Shown piece after piece: positions 30,111 to 40,865 of a stretch of 44,933 nt of DNA (positions within the stretch are counted from its first letter, which is position 1; each line of letters starts with the position of its first letter). Source of the DNA: Chara braunii (lineage: Eukaryota; Streptophyta; Charophyceae; Charales; Characeae); NCBI GenBank assembly GCA_003427395.1, contig BFEA01000184.1, forward strand, positions 2,208,257-2,253,189, in the 5' to 3' direction. Position numbers and translations under genes: made by a program. The notes under the pieces are model-generated. The model saw nothing but the letters and a program-made list of their open reading frames with translations. It did not search any database and was not told the DNA's origin.

Positions 30111-30786
30111 AGGAATTCTTCTTACTGGACTCCTCAACTGTATTCACCGTCCTGAGCCTTTTCACCCAGGATAAACAAAGAATGGACGGGTGAAGAGAAT
30201 TAGGTGGGAGAGATCGGACGTACACATCTACCCATGGCAACCGAAAAAGCTGACCCCAGAAGAAAAAAGAGAACAACTAATGAAAAACTTCTATTGGGTG
30301 GAGTTGAGACACATCCCCGTAGAAGTCCAGGCGGCTTTCATATACGACTTCGGACAGCAATACAATATAGTGGATCTCATTAACCCGCTCCCAGCTTACG
30401 TGGCAAAAAGGGATGACTATATGATGCTCGCACTGGATCTCCCCAATGATCAGCTCTTCTCCATAGATGACATCATACCCTACAGGATGGGTGGGAGGGT
30501 CTACCAAATCCACACGGCGCACAAATTCAGACTGTGGTGTTTCAAATGCAGGGCGTATGGACATCTGAGTACGAAATCGGTCTACCCACAACACCCCAAC
30601 AAGAAAGGATCATTAGCAGGCCGGTTATACTGCGATCCACGTACACCCAACAGATGGTATACTGTGGACCAGGGCCACGAGGGGTGGGTATACTTGGAGG
30701 ACCTCGACCCCAAGGGTCAGGCTAAGGGCTGGACATGGGAGGGGCGGGGAGACCCTTGCAGAGCCACTAGGCCACCAAATGACTAG
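30105..30786 (+). pseudogene. LINE B ORF1 core, zinc knuckle damaged
   Basis: 'TVFTVLSLFTQDKQRMDG', then a one-base shift at about 30191, then 'MKNFYWVELRHIPVEVQAAF', 'FGQQYNIVDLINPLPAYVAK' and 'RMGGRVYQIHTAHKF', aligning residue by residue with LINE A. The zinc knuckle reads 'WCFKCRAYGHLSTKSVY': the last Cys is Tyr, which should abolish zinc binding. It continues to 'GWVYLEDL' and 'GWTWEGRGD'. The frame ends at TAG 30784-30786. Confidence 0.85.
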
Positions 30787-31543
30787 ATCCCGCCCCCACC
30801 AAAGGAACCCGAGAAAATTGAAAAGCCCCCATTCCCCCCCAAAGAATTAGAGAAAAATGTGTCAGTCGCCAAGCGGTTACCCCCCCCCCCACAACAACAG
30901 AAGGACAAACCGACTTTACCACAGACCAGGCAATTTGGGGAGAAGCAAAAACAGCAGAGGTGGGGTCCGGCTGCAAAAAAGTATATACCTACAGGGAGAC
31001 TGTGGACAGAAACGAGGGGGAAAACCTAGTCATACAAAAGAAGTGCCGACCCTGAAAACAGAAAAGGTAACAAGAAGTCAGGTTGAAGGAAACGACCGTA
31101 AGCAGGAGGACCTGCTGAAAGACGCCTTTGGACCGGAACCGATGGAAGTGGAGATCCTCGCTGGGACCCCGCCCCCCCCCTCCCCTCCGCCAGATGTGAA
31201 AATGATGCAGTCACAAAGTCCGGTAGACTTAGAGGGCAGTGACGCCAACAGCACTCCAAAGGTGGGCCTGCAGGAGGTGCCGGACTGGTTAATGGACAAC
31301 CTGCATATCAAACATGGAGATGAAAATGAGAAATTTTATGACAAAATCTATAGGGACCTCATCCCCCTGCTGGAAAGCAGTGAGAGCCTTCACAAAGCCA
31401 TCACGCATGGGCTACCACAAGGGACAAACTGGGCCGACACCTGCCACAAGATTCTCCATATCATCCTCAACCGCCTCCACCCCCCATTCCCCGAACAAAA
31501 CAGCTTCCCCTCATCCCCCAAGAATGAAGAGAGCTACACATAA
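30787..31543 (+). pseudogene. LINE B ORF1 linker and conserved block
   Basis: Pro/Lys/Gln-rich remnants lead into an open frame (from 30857) with 'GPEPMEVEIL', a Pro-rich stretch, 'DENEKFYDKIYRDLIPLLES' and 'LHKAITHGLPQGTNWADTCH', which match the LINE A block at 17100-17300. Frame changes near 31020 separate it from the knuckle part. LINE B lacks most of the basic Lys/Arg region seen in LINE A. Confidence 0.7.
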
Positions 31544-31944
31544 CAAGATAAAACAGCGCACCGCGGTGAGGAGGAGGTAAAAATAGATGAGATAATAAGT
31601 CTACCACAGCCGTTGTGTGGCCAAGAAACAAAACTGGAGGAGACAAAAACATCCAAAGAAGAAAGGAAAGATAGGGAGGATCAAGCACTACACAAGGAAC
31701 ATGCCACAACTTGAAGACAAGGGAGGAGGAACAAGACACAAAGAAGGCGGAGCCGGGAAAAAATAATGGGGAAAAACTGAGAGAAGAAACCCTGCCGGAA
31801 AAAATGGAAGGCCAGGAGGAACGAATAGAAGGACCATGTAAGGCGCCCCCTCCCCCAAAACCACCAGAAGGTGACCTTACCAATAGATGACAAAAACTTC
31901 GACATTTGCTGGAAAAAACACCCTCGGATGCCGCCCCCTCCGAA

Positions 31945-32403
31945 AAAGGCATAGTCCTTCTCCCGGTAAGACAAAAAGAAGGGGTCTAGGAGGTGGGCTT
32001 ATCGACGCCCTCCGGGGCAGCACACGGTGAGGTTACCCTCAAGGGCTGCTCCTCCTTCTTCCTCTCCCTGACATCGTGGGCAGGAAGCATGATTCTTAGG
32101 AGCACGGATATAGCCCAGCTCACTAAAGAACACTTTCCAATAGGGGCTTCCTCGGCTCTAGTGCAAACCTATGGACGACATAGGTTGGGCACCAAGGACA
32201 TCTTCCTGCGATATAATAACCAGAAAATAGAAGACCTGCGCTGGTTGGACCAAACTACCCTCCTGGATCTGCAACTCCTAAAAATTGAAGCAGGAGATTT
32301 GTGGTCAGCAGCAGAAATTGAGACCTTCTTAGTTAAACTGCTAAGAAGCGCGGTGTTGCAGAGGGGCAACCTCCGGGACACAGGGGAGTGGATGCAGCTG
32401 TAA
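31945..32403 (+). pseudogene. LINE B domain X
   Basis: 'GIVLLPVRQKEGV', a TAG at 31987-31989 where LINE A has Trp, then 'EVGLSTPSGAAHGEVTLKG', 'LTKEHFPIGASSALV', 'LGTKDIFLRYN' and 'DLRWLDQTTLLDLQLLKI'. It is the counterpart of 18363-18806, in the same position between ORF1 and the endonuclease. Conservation across two diverged, differently composed elements supports it as a real protein domain of unknown function. Confidence 0.68.
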
Positions 32404-32435
32404 AATGAACCAGCCTTATACAAATAAACAAAGTA

Positions 32436-33235
32436 ATGAATGTAGTGGACGCCTTGTATGGGAAGGACAAAGCCTGGAAGCAACAAAAACGACAGGCAGA
32501 CTTAGACTTGCGCACACTTAACGTCAATGGCCTTGCATCAGCAAAACACCTAAAAAAACAAGCAATTTTGGACCAATTGAAAGGAATAGAAGGGAGAGAC
32601 TGGTTGGACGTAGTGTGTCTGTAAGAAACCCACCTAATGGACATTCCCGAACACAATCATATATACAAGGAAATTTGGCCGCATCAAGCCTTCAGGGCTC
32701 ACGCCCCGAGACCCGGTAGCGCTGGGGTAGCTATATGGCTACCCCCAGGAACAAAAGTGGAAATGATCAATTGGGCAGCAGACCAAGAAGAAGGAGGATG
32801 GGTCTACCTCCTGGCAATGCTGGAGATAGAGGTGGTCAACATTCTGAATATATACGCCCCCAATGACCCCGCGACAAGACACAACTTTTTTGAGTCTCTC
32901 AAGGAGAAACTGCCAGTGGGAATCCCCACGATTTTAGCAGGCGACTTTAATGCGGCCCCAGACCGCTGGCTGGACAGGTGGAAAATTTCATCGCCATGCC
33001 CAATCTATATAGAAAATGACGAAAGGATGATCACAGATCTCTCACAATCTGTAAACCTTTTTGACACCTTTCGAAGACAATTCCCTACGGACCGAAGGTT
33101 TACCTGCTTCCGTAAGAATAACACAGAGAAAGCATCAAAATTACAAATTGACTTAATAATGATCTCAGAAGAACTACAAGGAAACCTTCAGATGGCATAA
33201 ATATTCCCCCGTAGTCCCTACCCGGGGCTAGACCA
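32436..33235 (+). pseudogene. LINE B ORF2 endonuclease domain
   Basis: 'LNVNGLAS', 'WLDVVCL*ETHLMD' (TAA replaces the Gln before the catalytic Glu), 'GSAGVAIWLPP', 'NILNIYAPND', 'ILAGDFNAAPDRW', 'LQIDLIMISEEL' and 'GLDHAM'. All active-site motifs of the APE fold are readable. TAA at 33198-33200 stands where LINE A has Glu. Same role as in LINE A. Confidence 0.87.
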
Positions 33236-33239
33236 CGCG

Positions 33240-35641
33240 ATGTGCGTAGCCATCTTCTCATTCCGGAAAAAAACGGACCAAGGTAGGGGGTTCTATAAAC
33301 TCAACACGTCCCTCCTAGCTATCGACCGCTTTAAAACCTATCTCAAGGATGTATGGTCCTTCTGGCAACACCAAAAGGACCAGATTAAAGACGACATATT
33401 ATGGTTCAACAACGGCCTCGCCTTATAGGCCGGAAGTGCAATGAATACTCAAAGTTGCTTGCTACACAACGACATGCCGAGGAAGTAAACCTGCAACATC
33501 AACTGCACACATTACAACAACAGGAGGTGGACATAGAGAACCTAGAACAACAGGCTGAGATAGCCAGGACCATCCAAACTATGGAAACACAACTTCTAAA
33601 GTACACGAAACACAGATGGCAAGGAATCAGGATCCGAGGCAAACTTTCCGGACACAATATGGAAGGCACAATGGACGCACGATTCTTTGAATTGGCTAAA
33701 GTCAAAACAGGGAGAATGGTTATAGAGGCACTGGAAGATCCCAAGCGCAACCAAGGACCCCTGTTTACCTCTACGGCCGCCTGCACGAAAATTGCAAGAG
33801 ACTTCTACCAGGAGCTATTCACGTTAGAATGCGGGCGTCACCCTGAATCACAGCAAAGGGAGGAAATAGAAGACTTCTTGTGCCCACTCAACAAATCCCT
33901 CTCGGAACAACAAAGAGAAGCCGTAGACAAACCTCTTTCGAAGGAAGAAATATGGACGGCACTAATACAAATGGAAGAGGATAAAACCCCGGGCATAGAC
34001 GGCCTACCCAAGGAATTCTGGGAAGTCATGTAGTCATACATATCACAAGACCTGATGGACTATTACAGTGCGGTATGGTCGTCAGGACAAACAGGGGAAT
34101 TGGTGGGACAAGGAATACTAACACTTCTTTATAAGAAAGGGGAAAGAACAAACATTCGCAACTATAGACCGATCACCCTCCACACCGTTGTCTACAAACT
34201 TATGGCCAAAGCACTCGCCAATAGATTAACACCGATAATGACGGATATCATACATCATGACCAAACGGGGTTCATACATGATAGAAATATTCAGGATAAC
34301 ATCCTCTTGGTCAACGAGATGATCAAACTAACAAGGCAGTCCAAGAGTAACGCAGCGATCATCTTCATAGACTTTGAAAAAACTTATGACCACGTGGACT
34401 GACACTTCTTAGATAAGTGCCTGGAAAAATTCAACTTTGGACCAGGTTTCAGACACTGAATAAAAATTTTGTATACCAATGCGACTACCAGGGTAATGGT
34501 AAATGGTAACTTGGCCCCACCTATAAACCTTCAGAGGTCTGTCAGGCAAGGAGACCCGATAGCCCCTTACCTCTTTTTCATCATCATGGAAGCACTAGCC
34601 GCCAACTTGAGAACACGTAAGGAGATTAAAAGAATTCAGGTGACAACAATCCCCCAGGAGGCAATCCCGGTTTGTTCGCTGTTCACAGACGACTTGACTC
34701 TGATGGTAGATGCATCAAGAGAATCAATGGAAGAGGTACAAAACATGATGGACCGCTTCTGCAAATGCTCAGACATGAAGGTTAACTGGGGAAACAAAAC
34801 CCAAGGATGGTGGATACACCATCAAGGGGTGAGGCCACCTGAACTCCCCAGGCTAAACTATCTTCCCAAGGAGGCGCTCATCAGGGTGCTGGGTATCTCA
34901 ATAACGACAAACGGCAGGCCACTTACTAACACTGAATGGATCACAGGCCCGCCTTTGACAAAGATGGCCCTTTGGAAGGATAAACACACCTCCTTATTTG
35001 GCCGACCTCTGATCATCAACAACGTGGTACTGGTCACACTATGGTATAAATCAGCCATCTGGGCATTAAGTAAGAAGGACTTGCGACCCCTACAATGCCA
35101 GATCACCGCCTTCCTGTGGCGGGGGGATCATGAGAAACAGAATGTGATTAGCCGAGTGGCATGGCAATCCATCACCCAACCCAGAACAAAAGGAGGCCTC
35201 GACATCATCGACCCTCTATTACAGACCAAAGCACTAGCAATACAATGGCTTAAATGCCTGCTTTTCGACCCGAAGTCCCCGTGGAGAGGCCTGGCCATGG
35301 AACAAATTTCCCGCCTGGCCCCCCAAACATCAGATGTTAATGACCCACTGATGTGGTTGGAAAATAGGGGATGGCCAATCCCGAGGGCAGGAGCACAGAC
35401 GCAAGACCCCGACCCTGAATCACCAAGGCAAGTAGCCAGGTCTGATTTCCGAAAGGACCCCTTTTGGCCTCACCTCCTCAAAACATGGCGAAGCCTTCCG
35501 CTGCCAGATAAGTCTCCACCAACAAGATGGAAGGAAGTGGCGCGCCAACCCTTATTTGGCAATAGATGGGTGGTGGACTCAAGGGCCAGACCCTGCACTG
35601 TATGGCCTCCCCTTGGCGGGGCTGGGTCAAAAAAGGACTAA
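33240..35641 (+). pseudogene. LINE B ORF2 reverse transcriptase domain
   Basis: Linker 'FRKKTDQGRGFYKLNTS' and 'RKCNEYSKLLATQRH' (a frameshift near 33425 separates them), 'GIDGLPKEFWEVM' then TAG at 34031, 'LLYKKGERTNIRNYRPITLH', 'TGFIHDRNIQDNILLVNE', 'AAIIFIDFEKTYDHVD' then TGA at 34400 and TGA at 34457 (both Trp in LINE A), 'SVRQGDPIAPYLFFI' and 'CSLFTDDLTLM' with FTDD at 34682-34693. Catalytic Asps are kept. The thumb region to 35641 aligns with LINEs A and C. Confidence 0.88.
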
Positions 35642-37047
35642 CAAGAATAAAAGACTTGTGAGACACAACCAAAAAATACTGGATTGACCCGGACCAGCTA
35701 ATCGAGAGACTACGGTATTGCCACCGGCCCCAAGAAGCATTGAAAGCGATAGTGGAAAAAATTCCTTTAGATTGGTGGAGGATTTTACGCAAAGGCCCCG
35801 CCCTGCAACAGGCAGACTGGGTTGCATTCCGAGAGATACACGACACAGTGGGCAATGTAGTCTGCAACCTCCCCGACGGGTCAATGGGGGTGAGTCTCTT
35901 TCAAATGGGAAGAAGGAATGTCATCGAAAGAAGCAACCCGGAAGAAACGATGATATGTCCGAAGGAGGACATATTCAGAATAAGAGTCCTCCAAGAGGAG
36001 GAACAATGGATAGCCTTCCTTCCCTCTACGCCAATCCATCATTTGGCCCTGGACCCGGAGGAATGGAAATGGACGACCCTGATGGGGAAGGGCGGGAGTC
36101 ACACCAAATCACTGTACAGCCTAACAGTTAAATCTACCTATAAACTCCTAAGGCCAAAGATTAATCTACGAGATTAAGTGGAGGACCGATGGCGGAACCA
36201 TCTGAACATCAGCAAAGAGGAACTTAAAGCAGTCAAATGGTTCAAAATGGCGAGGGTGAAACTAGCCAAATCTGTCTCACTCCAATGGCAGATTGAACAT
36301 CGTTGCCTACCAACCAATAATTGGCTGATAGACAGAACATCCTTGGAATAGAAAGGCCAAGCGTTACCCTGGTGCAAGTTGTGCATCAACGCGCTCCCCT
36401 CCAGAAAACGTCAGGAGACAATAGAGCACATATTCGTACAATGTCCCGATGCACTCTGGTTGTGGAGATGGTGGGACAGAATCTGGGACCAACTGGAGAC
36501 AATAACCCCGTGGCCATGGGATTGGAAGGCCCTGCTGTGTGAGGCTTGGCCCAGAGATCTGGTTGACCCCCTCGATGAATTTACTAACAACCTCTTCAAA
36601 CTGGGAAGGAGGGCGGTACTTTGGGCACTCTGGCGCAGACGGTGCACATATGAGATGGAAGGAGCAAGGCTAGAGGGCCCCGAAGTCATAGAGAATGTGC
36701 AACAATAGGTTCAATTAGAAATAACAGACAAATGGGAGGAGGTCAGAACACAGATCCACTCCCTAAATATACACGAAGACATCAAACAAAAAATTCAGGC
36801 TTTTTCCTCAAGCTGGCTAGGGGGGATAACCGGGGGGAAACTTAGGAGAGTGGAATGGAAAGGGACACAACAGGAATCCGGGGTGGGCCAAGGGAGGATG
36901 GAAATGATAAGAGACTCCCGATTGATATTTCATAACTGGAACAACATTGATGCAACTATCCCGTTGAAACCCGCCGAGAAGTTTCTCGACTTCTTCCCAC
37001 CCCCATCGAATTGCTTAGTGGGGATGCAGTGGTATGGGATGGATTGA
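35642..37047 (+). pseudogene. LINE B ORF2 C-terminal region with zf-RVT motif
   Basis: After TGA at 35659 (Trp in LINE A) an open frame (35740-36177) carries 'EKIPLDWWRILRKGPALQQA' and 'SLTVKSTYKLLRPKINLRD', then a stop. 'HRCLPTNNWLIDRTSLE' is followed by TAG at 36349 (Gln in LINE A), 'WCKLC', 'ETIEHIFVQCP' and 'WLWRWWDRIWDQLETI'. TAG at 36706 replaces Gln. The true end is 'GMQWYGMD' plus stop at 37045-37047. Zinc-binding Cys and His residues are intact. Confidence 0.86.
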
Positions 37048-37218
37048 TGATTTCTTGAAACATCAGTTATTGCCTGTGTATTTTGCGACAGAAGATAGCT
37101 TGAGGGAACGGCTTAGGGGGATTACAGTGGTAGGGGATGGATTTTCTAGGACATGGATCACCCAGGGCAGTTGGAGGGAGCAGGGGCATTTGAAGAGTAT
37201 TAGCTCGTAGCTGCCTAT

Positions 37219-37247
37219 CTGGCGCCCTCTGTTGGAGGGTGAAGAGA
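37219..37247 (+). promoter_or_regulatory. LINE B 3' UTR stem-loop
   Basis: CTGGCGCCCTC, loop TGTTG, GAGGGTGAAGAG: a 5-bp stem (CCCTC/GAGGG) with flanks shared with LINE A (23517-23543). It lies about 170 bases after the ORF2 stop. Probable RT recognition hairpin, by analogy with LINEs that recognise a 3' stem-loop. Confidence 0.5.
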
Positions 37248-37337
37248 TACACTTCACAAAATGTCTCGCTCAATGACTATTTTTTCAGCATCCTCAACAA
37301 CCTGCTCAGTCAATCCCCTGGAACCAGGGTAATCAAT

Positions 37338-37510
37338 GTTGGCAGGTACCCCTATATTGTTCTTTGTCCACAATTTGTACATGGGATGATGGACCCGTTT
37401 TCCAGCAGGTGATGCTCCCCACCAATAGATGGAGTCTCTCCCCAGGTGGTGGTGGTGTCTGCTCTTACCAGCACCACTATCACCTGTAGGAGTGTTTAAA
37501 AAAAAAAAAA
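37338..37510 (+). mobile_element. SINE-like retroposon S9
   Basis: Begins with TGTTGGCAGG as S1 does, then GATGGACCCGTTTTCCAGCAGG, CTCCCCACCAATAGATGGAG and a long hairpin (about 37436-37492: CCCCAGGTGGTGGTGGTG with CACCACTATCACCTG, loop CTCTTAC 37462-37468). The A-tail 37498-37510 abuts LINE C coding sequence at 37511. The left flank does not continue LINE C, so the junction is a rearrangement or a deletion accompanying insertion. Confidence 0.8.
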
Positions 37511-38550
37511 GATCTACAGAAACGACACCAGGGGAGAGTTAACCCCTTTTGTTCTAGTGTCGTTCTACTAATCAGTCAGTCATTGGTTGACAAACATCAC
37601 TGTTCAATTTGCCATTGTAAAGAGGCTATTTTGGTTGGTTTAGTTTTCATATTCCGGAACCATTTAATTGGCTTGAGGGTTTCCTTACTTAGATTTAATT
37701 GTTTTATCCATCTGTCCTCTACCTTGTTTTTTATATTTATGCTAGGTTTCAACATTCTATACGTTGATTTGACAGACAAGGTATGAAGTATTCTCCTATA
37801 TTTGTGACCTTTTTTTTGTGGCGAAGTCCAAACCCAGTTGATGGGATCTAGTGCCAAGCATTGGACAAATATATTAGGCTTAAAAACCAACCATTTGTCA
37901 TTTTGCTTCATTACTCTGATCCTGAAAACCTGCTCTTCATCAACCCATCTAGTTTCCTCCTTAGGATTATGTTCTACTGTATGATCATGTGCTAGTCTAT
38001 ATAAGGCCAACAAGATTTCACCATTGATTTGCAGTATATTTCCAATCAGAGCGGTTTGATCCAATATGGCCACCCAATCCTCATTTTCCAATGTAGGTCC
38101 TTTTCTGAGGGTCCTGATCCAGTCCAAGGGGATCAATTCAATGACCTCATCTAGTGTCTCCAGTGAGTGGTGGCAATATCTTAACTTACTTTGCAACTCT
38201 TCTGATGATATTCAATCCTTAGTATCCTTATTCGAGATATTTTTGATGTGCAGGATGCCCTTCCGAATCGAGTTTTTCCAAGGTGAGTTCATACAGTGGA
38301 GTACATCTCCTTGTGAATTCCTTATCCATCCATTATTGAATAGGGGTTGTCGACACTCTTCTTCCCATCTGTCTAGCACCATTTTATCTGGTAGGGGAAA
38401 CTTTCTCCAAGTTTTTAACAGGTTAGGCCAAAACGGATCCTTTCTCAGGTCCATTATCATGGTTGCGTCTTGTTCTGAGATAGCTTTGTCCTCTACACAT
38501 CTTGACATCTTCCTAGGAATAGACCATGATCTGTTCTCTAACCATGTCAT
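37511..38550 (-). pseudogene. LINE C ORF2 C-terminal region, cut inside zf-RVT
   Basis: 'WLENRSWSIPRKMSR', 'LRKDPFWPNLLKTWRKFPLP' and 'VLHCMNSPWKNSIRKGILHI' match LINE A. Then 'ELIPLDWIRTLRKGP', 'LSVKSTYRMLKPSINI' and 'SLQWQIEQ', a TGA, 'CLSTND', a further stop, and 'LEQKGLTLPWCRFCRS' to the cut at 37511. The two Cys of 'WCRFC' remain; the matching His and Cys are lost. Confidence 0.83.
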
Positions 38551-38949
38551 TGGGTGAATATTAGTTGGGGCCTATGAAGCTAATCCTCTTGTTTGTTCCA
38601 ATGCCAATTTACTCCAGGGGGTGTTCGGGATGAATAGTAGTTTTTTAATCCATTGGATGGAAAAAATCATTCCTTGTGTAGTCGGGTCTATGATACCCAG
38701 TCCCCCCTTGATTTTTGGTTGTATTACTGATTGCCACGCAACCCTGCTAATGACATTTTGACTCTCATGATTTCCTCTCCATAGGAATGCTACTACTCGT
38801 TTTTATAGAGTTTTTAACGTTGATTTGTCCACAGGCCAAATAGCTGACTTGTACCAGATAGAAGTTAATACCACATTATTAATGATCATTGCACGTCTCA
38901 TAACATAGGTATGCTTGTTTTTCAAGAATTTCAATTTTGCCTATGCTGG

Positions 38950-40542
38950 TTAGGTAATCCATTCATTATTGTCGAGTGGTTTTCCTTCCGCGGTAAGGGA
39001 GATACCTAACACTCTTACTGGTGCGTCCAGTGCTACCCATTTTACTCTGGGTTGTTGTAGAGGTCGCACTCCCTGATGATGAATCCACCATCCTAGAGCC
39101 TTACTTCCCCAGTTGACCCTCATGTCTGAGAGGCGACAAAATTTGTCCATCATTTTTTGGACAACCATCAAATTATCATGTGATGCCTCAACCATGAGAG
39201 ATAAATCATTTGCAAAAAGGGAACAAACATGTATAGCCTCATGTGGTATTGACGTGACTTGAATGCGTTTGATATCTCTATGTTTCCTTAGGTTTGTAGC
39301 TAGGGTCTCCATGACAATTATGAACAGAAAGGGCGCAATCGGATCCCCTTGCCTAACAAATCTATATAATGAGATTAGTGGGGCCACATTACCATTGATT
39401 ATTACCCTAGTGGTAACATAATGATGTAGAATCTCAATCCACCTTTTGAAACAAGGGTCAAACTCGAGTTTCTCTAGACACTTATCCATGAAGTACTAAT
39501 TCACGTGATCATAAACTTTTTCAAAGTCAATAAACAGAATTGCTGCATAGTGTTTGGATTGGTGGGATAGTTTGACCATCTCATTAATTAATAATACATT
39601 GTCTTGGATATTCCTTCCATTATTAAATCCGGTTTGTGTTGGGTAAATAATATATGCTATGACCTTTGTTAACATGTTTGTCAGGGTTTTTGTTATCATC
39701 TTATAAACTACTGTGCGTAGGGTGATTGGTCGGTAGTTCCAGATATTCAATTTACTTCGTTTCTGGTACAACAGGGTTAATATCCCTTAACTCACAATCT
39801 CTCTTATTTCTCATGTTGCCCAGACTTTCTGGTAAAAGTTCATTAGGTCTTGTGAGAGGAAATCCCAACTTGACTCCCAGAATTCCTTAGGAAATTCATC
39901 AATGCCTATTTTTTTTTTTTCTTCCATTAACATTAAGGTTGTTCAGACTTCCTCTTTTGTCAGGGGTCTTTCAAGCACCTCCTGTTGTTCATTGGATAAT
40001 TTCTTGGTTAAGGGAGATACAAATTCTTATATTTCCTTATTACGATGATCTTGTGGAATATCACAAATTTTTGATGATAATAGTTTCTTAAAGAAATCTC
40101 TCGCTATTTTGGTGCAGGCTGCAATTGACGTGGCCAAATCATCCTTTCCATTTTGTGGGTCTTTGAATGCTCCTATCACTGTTCTTTCAGTCCTCACCCT
40201 TGCCATTACAAAGACTGAGCATGCATCGATCCGTCCATATAATGCTTTCTAAGTTTTCCCCTGATCCTAGGCCCTTGCCAACGATACTCCATTTGACTTA
40301 GTAATTTTTGCTTTAGCTCAACTATTTTTCCTGCCAGTGTCTCTAGGGTCTAGGGTCTCTGTATTTTCTGAATTTGTTTCCTGATGTTGAAGTTGTTGAA
40401 TTTGTTGTAAAATGAGTGTTTCCTTAGAGTGACGTTCTGTTGCTAGTGCTTTTGAATATTCCTTGCATTTACGGCGTAAAAACATCAGGCCGTTGTTGAA
40501 CCATTTAATGCCATTTTTTTTTATTTCCTTTTGTTTAGTCAA
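38950..40542 (-). pseudogene. LINE C reverse transcriptase, FADD changed to FAND
   Basis: Linker 'WFNNGLMFLRRKCKEYSKAL', then 'LNIWNYRPITLRTVVYK', 'TGFNNGRNIQDNVLLINE', 'AAILFIDFEKVYDHVN', 'FVRQGDPIAPFLFIIVM' and 'CSLFANDLSLM'. The active site at 39205-39216 reads F-A-N-D: the first catalytic Asp of the pair is Asn, which would inactivate polymerisation. Several stops and shifts lie between 39772 and 40318. 'MRVNWGSKALGWWIHHQGVR' follows the active site as in LINE A. Confidence 0.87.
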
Positions 40543-40559
40543 AAACTCCCAAACATCCT

Positions 40560-40865
40560 TGAGATATCGTCTGAAGTTATCTATTTTAAGATGGGAAGTA
40601 TTGAGTTTATAATATCCTCTTCCTTAATCCAGTTTCTTCCTAAATGAGAATATTGTGCTACACATCACATGATCAAGATCTAGGAAAGGAGAACGAGGGA
40701 AGGTTTCTGCCACCTGTAGCGCTCCCTGAATCTCTTCTGCCACAAGTATTAGATCAATGCGAGACTTCGTGTTTTGTCCTGACCTTCCTTTCGTAAAACA
40801 TGAATTTTTTTTTGTGTGGGATTAATTCTCCTATAGGAATCAAATAGGTTCAATCAGAGAACTAT
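40560..40865 (-). pseudogene. LINE C endonuclease C-terminus
   Basis: 'NLFDSYRRINP' matches 'NLFDTFKKINQ' of LINE A. Then 'KSRIDLILVAEEIQGALQVA' and 'TFPRSPFLDLDHVM' carry the last APE motifs (S-x-IDLI and the Asp-His pair). 'FSFRKKLD*GRGYYKLNTS' leads into the RT linker. A frame change lies near the A9 run at about 40805. Confidence 0.75.

Larger units (their letters stand above)
30105..37250 (+). mobile_element. LINE B: 5'-truncated L1/Tx1-type retrotransposon
   Basis: It begins abruptly inside ORF1 ('QEFFLLDSSTVFTVLSLF', matching 'AEFFLIQPISPTVFTVLSLF' of LINE A) and runs through zinc knuckle, conserved block, domain X, endonuclease, RT, zf-RVT and 3' UTR stem-loop. Proteins align with LINE A over the full length, but codons are distinctly GC-richer (third positions often C or G), so A and B are separate subfamilies. 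It has at least eight premature stops and several frameshifts. The 5' junction is with LINE D in inverted orientation, not with host sequence. Confidence 0.9.
37511..40865 (-). mobile_element. LINE C: truncated LINE with a dead RT
   Basis: Minus-strand copy running from the end of the endonuclease to the first zinc Cys pair of zf-RVT. The 5' truncation at about 40865 falls in the endonuclease. The 3' end is cut at 37511 by SINE S9, losing the ORF2 C-terminus and 3' UTR. It is AT-rich like LINE A and closest to it in the parts compared. It carries many stops and frameshifts plus one active-site substitution. Confidence 0.88.

Noticed and set aside
29813-30137. LINE D/B inversion as classic twin priming
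   Set aside because: Twin priming inverts the 5' part of one insertion; here an ORF2 end of one copy is joined to an ORF1 of another.
18837-36708. In-frame TAA, TAG and TGA within long conserved LINE frames, suggesting a variant genetic code
   Set aside because: The stops replace both Trp and Gln (and sometimes Glu or Lys), ordinary TGG, CAA and CAG are abundant in the same frames, frameshifts accompany them, and true ends (for example after WYGYD) use the same stops. Pseudogene decay explains them.
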